A stretch of 64,000 nucleotides of DNA from Cyanophora paradoxa (taxonomy: Eukaryota > Glaucocystophyceae > Cyanophorales > Cyanophoraceae). The notes under the pieces are model-generated. The model was given only the letters and a program-made list of their open reading frames with translations. It was not told where the DNA came from and did no database searches. The stretch spans positions 42,802 through 106,801 of the forward strand of contig QPMI01000232.1 of the NCBI GenBank assembly GCA_004431415.1, given 5' to 3'. This document shows positions 22,675 through 32,700 of the stretch, one piece after another (the stretch's first letter is position 1; every line of letters starts with the position of its first letter). The position numbers were made by a program, and so were the translations under genes.

Positions 22675-23701
22675 ATCCATGCCAGGCCTAGGCTTTGTCT
22701 TCTGTAGAACGTGGTTTAAATATCGAGCGTGATCATGAATCACTGAGTCAGGGCCGTGATCGCTGCGTTTCAAGTTTGACGGTTCGAATTCAGCTCTCGC
22801 GGGCCTAGGCTAGCGCTGATGAGGCCTAGGCCACGTACGCTGATCATGATCATATTAATATTTACGTATACAGTGATATTTCTCATCTGATATCGATGCA
22901 TCAAAATTTGCTCAGCGGCTATCGCAAAGCTCCGATCGCGAGGCTCGCAAATCCGTGAGAGCCTCGCGATCGTAGAGTCGCATATGCATCGCCGAGTCGA
23001 TATCATGGCACTGCGGCATGCATATGCATGTGCAGCCGCTGAGCTGCACTGCGGCAGTGCGCGCGCACGTGCAGGTGCATCGATATCGATATCGGCCGGC
23101 TCTCAGAGTCTCATGCCGCACTGCGGCAGTGCATGCGCATATGATCAGCTGCAGACTCTGAGAGTCTCAAACTCTGACTCGGTGAGACTCAGGCTAGCGC
23201 TAGGCCGGTGAGACTAGACTCGGGCTCTGAGGTACGGTCCCTTCAAGTTGCTTCGGCCTCCCTGGCAACTTGAAGTTCGCCCTGAGTTCGCCCAACTTGA
23301 GGGAGTTGCAATTGGGGCTCGCGACGCGTGTCCCTTCGTGAAAAACGCCAGCAAGAGGGGGGGACGAGTCCAGCTCGGGTACGCGAGCTACGGTTCCCAA
23401 GGCGTGCGACGGGAGCGGGCAGTGGGTGCTCGGCAAGCGCAGCTGCAGCGCAGATCTTAGCTTTAGCTTGACATTTCCTGCTCGCAAGGCCGCCTGCAGC
23501 GCCGACTTTCCAGATTGGCCCACCGGGTGCTTTTCAGGCACAACGTGTCCGTGACCTCTGGACGCTGAAGCTTGCCGCTTGTAGCTTACTTGTGCGTCCT
23601 GGGCGCCCCAGCTAGCTAGCTCAGGGCGTGGCGGAAATGCATCCAGTCAGCTAAAGGAGAGCGTCCAGACGGCTTCTCCAGGCGGCGGAGGAGAAGCCTA
23701 C
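22675..23701. other. Palindrome-rich intergenic region
   Basis: No coding signal. The stretch is crowded with six- to ten-base palindromes: TGATCATGATCA, ATTAATATT, GTATAC, ATCGATATCGATAT, CATATGCATG. It also contains an inverted repeat with 13-bp arms (22933-22945 CGATCGCGAGGCT and 22960-22972) and repeated ACTCTGAGAGTCTC and CACTGCGGCAGTGC blocks near 23045-23170. It separates the F-box gene from the cyclase gene, both on the plus strand, so it should hold the cyclase promoter. Confidence 0.6.
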
Positions 23702-26700
23702 ATGGAGCCCGACCCCGGAGAACGCGCCCGCCTCCTGGCGCGGTTCATCCCGGCGTCGGTGGCCCGAGCAGCAGCGGAGGGGCCGCTGGAGGTGCCGGGG
23801 GGTCATACGTTTCGCTGTGCACTTCTGTTCAGGTGCGTTTCAAATCGTGATCGCTTGCGCTTCAGCCCCTGCGCTGCCCCTGGCCTCCAGGATACCCAAT
23901 CGACGCCCCACGCCCCGCTGACAACTGCGCAGCGACGTCTCTGGCTTCGTAGCGCTCATGCAGAAGTACACGAGCGCCCACGATAAGCTCGGGGTGGAGA
24001 TCATGAACAGGCGAGCGCTGGGACGCGGAACGCGGGACCCTCGGAGGCTAACGCTCGCCCGCGATCGATCCGCGCAGGCACCTCAACGCGTACCTCGGGA
24101 AGCAGATCGACATCATTCTCGAGCACGGGGGCGACCTCGTGTCGTTCCACGGGGACGCCATACTCGTGCGCTCGCGCCGCTGCCCAGCACCGCTGCGTCG
24201 CCGCCGCCTCCGCCGCTGACGCCGGCGCAGGCGATATGGCGTAGCGAAGAGGAGCGATCGGACGGATTCGTCGCTGCCGTGCAACGATGCTGCGCAGCCG
24301 CCGTTGCGCTGCAGGTCCGCCGCGCCTGCGCGCCGCGCCTCCGCGCCCCGCCGCTCCGCCCGCTGAGCGCCGCGGCGCTGCGCGGGGCGCAGGAGCGGGC
24401 TGGCTTCTACGACGCGGACGATGTCCGCTTGCGCGTCCGCGTCGCCGTCGCGGCCGGCCGCTGCATGGACCACGTGACCTCCCTCCCCACCCTTCCCGCC
24501 CCGCGCCGCCCCTCCGACCTTCTCGGCCGCCGGGGCAGTTCTGCGGGCAGCAGGAGTTCCGGGAGGCGGGGGAGGAGCGGCCGATGACGGCGCGGGGCCA
24601 GGCCTCGAAGGCGAAGGGTCAGGTCTTCTACCTGCTGAGCGGCGAGCCCGTCATCGCCCTGGGCCTCCTCTCGGGCCTCGCCAAGCCCGGCGAGGTCCTC
24701 ACCACCCCCGAGACCGCCGAGGCGGCCGCCCGCGTCCTCCTCGTCCGCCCGCACGCCAGCGGCGCCTACTACGTCCAGGGCGTCCGCACCCCGCTCCTCC
24801 CCTACGGCGGGCCCCGCGGCCCCCGCGCCCTCCCGGGCTCCCCCTCCGGGGCGAGCTTCTTTCCACCCTCGCCCCCCGTCTCCATCCCCTCCTTCCCCCG
24901 CGCCCTCTCCGAGCAGGTCGAGCACTTCCTGCCCCAGGTCCGCGTGCCCCCCCCCCCCCCGGCAATGCTCCTTCCATCCGACACGGTACCCCCCCACCCT
25001 CAGGTCGTGCGGGATCGGCTGGACGAGTTCGCGGTGGCCGCGCACGGGGAGGCCCGCGGCCTAGGCGCCGCATGGCTCGCCGAGGTGCCGTACCCCCGTC
25101 CCGACTCGTCCCCCCGCTGCCCCTTGACGGCGTACCCCCGCAGTACCGCTTCGTCTCGGTGATCTTCGTTCGCCTGCTGGGGATCGAGCTCCTCTTCGCG
25201 TCCGGCGCCGCGGGGCCGCACGAGGCAGCGACCCCGGGGGCCACGCAGGGCCCGCCGAGCCTCCCCGGCTCGCCGACGCAGCCGGCGCTCGCCTCGTTCA
25301 ACAGCACGGGTCCGACGGGGCTCTCGGCTCTCGCGCCGCCGGCGCACACGCCCAAGGTCTCTCCCTTGGTGGGGCCGGAGTCGCCGGCCCCGGCCTCGGA
25401 CTCGCGGGGCGGCGGCCTCCTCCGCTTCCTCGTGGGCAAGAAGAGGAGCGTCAACGTCGACCCCGGCGCCCAGTCCCTCCGCTCCATCCCCCCCAGCGAC
25501 GCCGCGAGCGCCGCCGGCGGCTCGCCGCCCTTCGCCGGCGGCGGCCTCGGCGGCTCCACCTGGGTCGCCGACACCCTCGTCCGCCGCCGCGCCGGCGGCG
25601 AGGGCGGTGCCGGCGGCGGCGCCGGCGGCGGCCCCTTCTTCCAGCCGCCGCCCTCGCCCTTCCTCGGCCAGCCGCCGCCCTCGCCGGTCGGCGGGGGCGG
25701 CGGGCTGGCGCGGACGGGCAGCAGCGCGTTCGTGCACGGGCCGGGGGGCACGCTGGGCGTGCCGGCCGAGTCGCGGGACCCGTCGTCGCGCTCGCTGCCG
25801 ACCTCGGACTTCTCGGTGCACTCGCCCTTCGAGTCGCCGGGGCGCGGGAGCCCGCGCCGGCGCGAGCTGCGCGACCGCTCCGTCAGCGAGGCCGAGACCT
25901 TCTTCGACTCGCCGGCCAAGGGCGGCGACGCCGCGGGGCCCCTGCAGCAGCAGCACGGCTCGCCGGCGGCGGCGGGTAAGCCGCCGGGCATCGTGCGGCG
26001 CCTCTTCTCGAGGGCCTTCCGCACGAACAGCGGGGCGAGCGTCGCCTCCGTCGGGACCTCGCGCAGCACGGGGGCCGACACCGTCACCTCCAAGGGCGCC
26101 AACAACAACTCGTCCAAGCGGGCCCCCAAGAAGCGCGGCGGCGGCGGCGGCAGCGAAGAGGAGTCCGCGGGGGCGCAGAGCCCGCCCCCGGACCGGCCCT
26201 CGCTGCGCATCCGCCTGCCCCCGCCGACGGCGCCGACGCCGACGCCGGCGGCGACGGCGGCGGCGGAGGGCCAGCGGCGGCGGGAGGAGCGGGAGCGGGA
26301 GCGGGCCGAGCGGCAGCAGCGCGAGGCGGCGCGCGTGCGGGAGCTGCTGCAGGCGGCGGGGGCCCCCGCAGGGGCCGGCGGCCTCGACCCCGCGCAGGTC
26401 CGCCCCGCCCCGCCCCGCCCCGCCCCGCCCCGCCCCGCCCCGCCCCGCCCCGCCCCGCAAAGTGAAGCCCTGACCGGGGAGCGTTCCTCCTCGCCAGGTG
26501 CGGGAGCGGGGGCGAACGCTCCTCCACCGGGGCATCTGCGCCATGCAGGGTGCGCCCTCCCAACACCCTGCCCCCACACCCCCGAAACCGAGCCCCTTAC
26601 CCCCCGCAGGGGTCATCTACAAGTACGACGGCTTCATTCGGCAGGTGACCTTCGAGGACAAGGTAGCTCCCGCGCCCGCCCGCCACCCTCCCATCCGTCG

Positions 26701-29700
26701 GAGCGCGCCGCGGGCTGAGGGCGGGGGCAGGGCTGCGCCATGATCGCGGCATTCGGGGTGCCGCCGGCGCACGGCCCCGACGACGCGTACCGCGCGACGC
26801 TGGCCGCCCTCGCCATCCGCGACTCCCTCGCCGACCTCGGCGTACAGGTCCGCCCCGCCCCGCTCTGCCTGCCTGCCTGCCTGCTGGGTCGGCCGGGCTG
26901 AAGGGACGGCGGGGCGCAGGCGTCGATCGCGGTGACGACGGGCTTCGCGTTCATGTCCGTCGTGGGCAACGAGCAGCGCTCCGACTTCTCCATCCTCGGC
27001 GACGTCGTGCGCCGCCCCCGCCGTCCCGCCCCGCCGTCCCCCCTCTCCAGCCCAGAGGCCGGCACCTCTCTCCCCTGCCCCTCTCCCGCCTCGAAGCCTC
27101 GCCGCCGGCGCCGCCCCTCGAGCTCGCTGGCGCCCCTCGCGCCCCTCACGCCCCGGGGCGCGCAGGTGAACAGCTGCGCGCGGCTGATGATGCTCTCGGG
27201 GGACTACCCCGACCTCGTCTGCGACGCCCGCACCCAGCAGGTCAGAGCAGATCAAATTTGATCCGATCGGATCGGATGAGGTCCGCCTGATCCGCCCGGT
27301 CCGCCCGGCCGCGCAGGCGGTGGGCGCGCGCTGCGACTTCGCGTCGCTGGGCTCGGTCGCGCTCAAGGGCGTCGCGGCGCCCGTGCCCGTCTTCCGGCCC
27401 CTGCGCGCCGCCCAGCGCCGCAAGGGCTCCGTCCTCTCCCCGACCTCCCCCGCCCTCGCCGCGCCCCTCGGCGAGCGCCGCCCCTCCGTCTCCCTCTCCG
27501 TCGAGATCCCGGACCCCGGCCCTGGCCCGGAGGCCAGCTTCGTGTCCCGCAGCCCCCTCCCCGACCCCCTCTCGGCCATGGCGGCCGCCTCGCCGCTCCT
27601 GGCGCCCCTCTCGCCGTCCCGGGCGGGGCCGCAGCCCTCCCTGCGCTTCGCCCTGCCGGACCCCGGGGAGGAGAAGCCGGCGGGGGAGAAGGTGAAGAAG
27701 AGCGGGGCCGGCGAGGACGAGGAAGGAGAGGAGGCGGCGGTCGAGCCCATCGTGCCCCCCGACGAGGTGCGCGCGCGCGCGGTACTCCTTTGCCCTCCGC
27801 GGTACCCCCGCGAGCGAGCGGGCGGGCGGCGGGGCAGGTGGTGGGGCGCGACCGCGAGCTGCGGGCGCTGCTGGGCCACGTGGAAGCGCTGGCGGCGGAG
27901 GTGGCGGCCGAGGCCGAGGCGCGCCCCGCCGACCGCTCGGGGACGACGAGCCCGGGGGCGCCCCCCCCTCCGCCCCCAACGGCATCTCCTCCATCATCCA
28001 GTCCCTGGCGGGGCGGCGGGCCCGCCGCCGCCCCGCCCTCCCGCGCGGCCGCCGCGGCGCCACAGGGCGCCCGGAGCCAGTCGTCGCCGGCGCGCACCCC
28101 GGGGCACTCCGAGCCCAACTCGCCCCCGGGGGGCACGCGCGGCGGGGGCGCGCGCCCCGCCCTCCCGCCCCTCCTCACCCTCGCCCCGCGCTCCCTCGAC
28201 TCGACCCTCTCGGACGACGACGCGGGGCCGGGGCCCGAGCCCGGGGCGCACCCGCCCACCGCCCCGCCCGGCGCCGTCGAGCCGCTCCCCGGGGCCCCCG
28301 AGGCGCCCAGCCGGCACCTCCTGCCCCTCATCAACGGCCCCCTCGCCATCGCCACCGTGCCGGCCCAGCCGCCCGGCTACCGCCCCTCCCTCCCCTCAAC
28401 TCCCTCCCCGAGTACACCGGCGGCGGCGGCGGCCGCGGCGAGGCGGCGCTGCCGACGCCGCCGGCGGGGGCCTCGGTCTCGGGCCGGGGCTCGGGGGCCG
28501 TCGTGGGGCACGCGAACAGCGGGGCGCGCACGGTGCGGGGCAACGTGACCTTCCGCGGCAACGTCACGTTCCGTGGGGACGTGCGGGCCGAGGCCCCGGC
28601 CGAGGAGACGACGCCGCACGGGGCCCGCCGCGCCGCGCGCGCCGCCCGCTTCTCCCAGAGCGCCGTGCTGGGCCACGCCCACGCGGAGCGGGCGCCCCCC
28701 ACGCACCCGTTCGTCGTCGTCGTCGAGGGGCAGGCCGGCGCGTCGCCAAGCCCCCCCCCGCCCCTTTCCCTCTCGTCTGAGCGCGGGCGGGGCAGGCGTG
28801 GGGAAGACGTGCGTGGCGGACAAGCTCGTGCAGATGGCCGAGGCCCTCTCCGTGCAGGTCTTCCTCACGGAGGTGTACCCCTCCGCCCGCTCCGCCGCCT
28901 ACAACGGCTGGCGCGAGCTCCTCGAGTACGCCCTCGAGGTGCGCGCGCCCCCTCCCCTACTTCTTCTCCGGCCCTCGCGCGAGCGGGCGGGCCCGCTGCA
29001 GGATCCGGACGTGCGGAAGCGCGTCTATCGCTACGCGCGCGCGCGGTGCGCGCGCCGCGGCCGGCGATCGATGGCCGCCTTTACCGCCCCCTCTGAGTGA
29101 CGGGCGGGGGCAGGACGGGCAACCGCGGCATTCGGAGCGGGGCGCTCAGCTCGAAGACCGTCTCTGTCAACGGCGGCGGCTCCGAGGCCAACGGGCCCGC
29201 CGCCGCCGCCGCCGCCGTCCTCGCCGCCGCCAACGACGAGGACGACGAGGAGAAGTCCGGTGCGTGCGGGGCCCTCGCCCTCGCACGCCCCGCCGCCCGC
29301 CCGCCGACGGCACCGGCCGCGCTGCAGGCGAGGCGGCGCCGGGGGGGCTCTGGGACCAGCTCCTGCTGGACGTCCTCGGAGACGTGCGATCGGACCCGCG
29401 CGGGGCCCTTTCCGCCGCCGCCGCGCCTGACCCGGGAGCGATCAGTCGCAGGGCGGGGCCGGGGTGGGGCCGGGCGTGGCGAGCGGGGCGCAGTCGGAGC
29501 AGGCGTCGTACCGGGAGCGCTCCTCGGGGCGGAGCAAGGTCCCCCTGGGCGAGCTCGGCTCCCGCCACATCGGGAGCCGCTCCGAGCACTCCCACGCCCA
29601 GGCCGGCCTCCGCCCCGCAACTTCCCCTCCTCCTCCTCGCCCCGCTCACCCTCACCCTCCGCCCGCGCAGAGCTTCAAGGGGCGGGGGGCGACGGTGCGG

Positions 29701-32700
29701 ACCCTCTTCCTCGCCATCCTCGCCGAGTGGGCCGCCTCCGGCCTCCCCAAGCTCGTCCTCCTCGAGGGTCCGCCCCACCCCCGCCCCGAGCGAGGGGGAG
29801 AGGGGGAGAAGGGGGAGGAGGGCAGAAGATTAGAGCACCGCCTCGCGGAGGAGACCGCGCTCCGTGGAGAGATCGCGCGGCTGACGCGGCGCGGGGCCGC
29901 CGGCTGGCTCGCAGACTGCCACCTGTTCGACAGCGGGTCGATGCAGCTGCTCGAGGCCCTCCTCCGCGAGTTCCCCGCCCGCCTCATGGTCCGCTCGCCC
30001 GCCCTGCGCCGCCCCGCCCCGCCCCGGACCCCAGATCCCCTCCGTTCCTTTCTGACCTGGCGCGCGCAGCTGGTGTTGACGACGCGGCCGTCGCGGGACT
30101 TCGGGGCGCGCCTCCTCCGCGCCGCCGCCGCCGCCTTCGCCTCCCCGACCCTCGGTGCCTGCCTGCAGCCGCCGCCCCCTCGCCCCCTCGCCCCGTCGAG
30201 CTCACGCGCGGCGGCCTCGGGCAGACTCGGACCCGAAGGCGAAGGAGCGGGAGAAGGAGCTCGCCGCCAAGGCCGTCGTCGTGCGCCCGAAGAGAATGAA
30301 GAAGAAGAAGAAGATTAAGGGCGGGGCGAGGGGGGCGCCCGCCCGCCTCCCCCTCGCCTGACGCCGATCCCGCGCCCGCCCCCGCCCCCGCTCCCGCAGT
30401 CGATCCGGCTGGGGAACCTGGACCGGGAGGCGGGGGCGCGCCTCGTGGCCGCCACCCTCGGCGTCCCGCCCTCCTCCGTCCGGGTGCGCGCGCGAGCGGC
30501 GCGGAGCGGCTGCGAGAGGGGAGAGCCCCCCTCGCCCCTCTCGCCCGCCTCTGAGCGCCCCCTGCCCGGCGACGGCAGCCGACGGACGAGCTCGCGGCGT
30601 TCGTCTTCGAGCGGACGGGGGGCCACCCCTACTTCATCTCCCAGGCCCGCCGCGCCCCCGCCCCGAGCCCTCCGGCGCGAGCGAGCGCCCGAGCTGAGGG
30701 GCCGGCGGGGCGGCAGGTGACGGGGAGCCTCGTCGAGCGGGGCGCCGTCGCCGTCGAAGGGAGCGAGGTCCGCCGCCCTGGGGCCTCCGGCCCTCCGGCG
30801 CGCCCCTCTCGGCCTCGGCGGCCCTCGCTCACGCTCCGGGGCAGGTGCTGCTGCTGGGCGACCTGCGGGCCGTGGGCCTCCCCGACAACGTCCACTCCGT
30901 CATCCGATCGCGCGCCCCGCCCCCGCCCCCGCCCCGGCCCCGGCCCCGCCCTGTTACCCTCTCCTGAGCGCCGCGCCGCGTCGCGTCGCGCAGGCGCATC
31001 GACCGCCTCACGACGGTCCAGCAGATGGTCCTCAAGGTAAGAGGGCAGGGAGGGCGGAGGGGGCGTCCCAGAGGCCGCAGGCGGGCGGGGCGACCGGGCC
31101 CCGCGCGCAGGTGTGCTCGGTGGCGGGGACGGACGTGACCTTCCGCATGCTGGAGCGCCTCCTCCCCGCCAGCACCCGCCTCGAGGGCGCCTCCGGAGAG
31201 GCCCTCCTCCTCGTCCGCCCCGCCCCGCCCCGCCCTCCTTTCTCTCGATCGAAGATTAGAAGACGACGACGATTAGAAGCTAGAGGAAGCCCTTCGGCTC
31301 GGCGCGCCCGCTGACGCTCCGGGGCGCGGCCGCAGGCGCTGGACGAGCTGGTGGATCTGGGCCTGCTGGCGACCATCGCCCTCGGGGGGGGCGCCGCCGC
31401 CGCGGGCGCCTCGCACAGCCACAGCGATGCCGCGCAGCCCGGCACGCGCTCCCACGCCTCGCAGGCCCCAGCGCCAGCGCCGCCGCCCCCAGCAGGTCAG
31501 TGGGCTGAGCATTGGGCTCCTGACGCGCCTGACGCGCGGGGCCGGCCGGCAGCGCCTCGCACTCGCACCACCACGTGAGCGCCCGCAACAGCGCCGCGAG
31601 CGTCGCGGCCGCGCGCGACCCCAGCGGCGTCTACGCCTCGGGCGGGGGCGCCTCGGGGGCCGGGGGGGAGGGGGCGCCCTCGGGGCGCTCGCGGCCGCCC
31701 ATCGCGAGCCGCTCCGTCCGCTTCGGGACCGTCAAGGCCCGCAAGGTCGGTCCTCGCGAAAGACAGGGAAAATGTCCTCTCGCCGGCCCCTGATCCCCCG
31801 GGGCCCGCCCGCCAGGCGACGCGCACGCTCCTCGCGACCAAGAGCCGCATCGCCTCCATGTGCGCCCGGCCGGCCCGGCCCCCCGCCCCGCCCCTCGCCC
31901 CCCCTCGCCGGGGCCGACGGGGCGGGGCGGGGCGGCAGGCCGGACGTGCTCTTTGCGGGGGCGGACGTCGGGCAGCGCGTCTACACCTTCGCCTCCGCCA
32001 CCGTCCAGGAGGTCCGCGGGGGGCGGGGGGCCAGGGGCGAGGGGCGAGGGCGGGGGAGGGGGGCGGGCCCTAGCACGGGGAAAAGGGCGAGACAAGGGAG
32101 CGCCGCGGGTCCTGAAGACTGGAGATGATGATGATGAAGGGGGGAATTCCCCGCCCGCACACCGGGGCGATGCGGGCCGCGGGGACGGGGACGGGGGGCC
32201 CGCGCCGCGCTCTCCCCCTTGAGCCCTCTGACGCGCCCCCCCCCTTAGGTGACGTACGCGGGGATGTCGCTGGAGCTGCGCACCCGCCTCCACCGCAGCG
32301 TCGGCTTCTACCTCGAGGAGGTGCGGGGCCCCCACCCCCGCTCCCCCGGCCTTGCTCTGCTTTGCTGGGGAGGGGGGCCTGAGGCGAGGCCCCGCAGGAG
32401 AACGCGCGGCTGGCGAGCCTCCAGCGGGGGGCCCCGCGGGGCTCGGCGGGGGGCCACGGGGCCCACCACGGGGGCCACCACCGCTCGGGGGCGGCCTCAT
32501 CGGGGGCCCCGACGCGCTCGAACTCGCTGGCGGTACCCGCGCCCTCCTCCATCGCCGAGGGCGGCTCGCCCTACCACCGCCAGGAGCGCGCCGAGGGCGC
32601 CAGCGGGGCGAGCGGGCGGGGCGTCGGGGCGGCGGCGGTGGGGGCGGCGACGACGGACGCGGCGTTGGGGAACCACTTCGCGCGGGGGGGCGTGCCGGGG

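Noticed and set aside
24699-26616. Two very long minus-strand open frames (over 500 codons) opposite the cyclase gene
   Set aside because: They are Arg/Pro/Gly/Ala-rich shadows of the plus-strand coding frame in GC-rich DNA. They show no domain, while the plus strand gives clear cyclase motifs on both sides.
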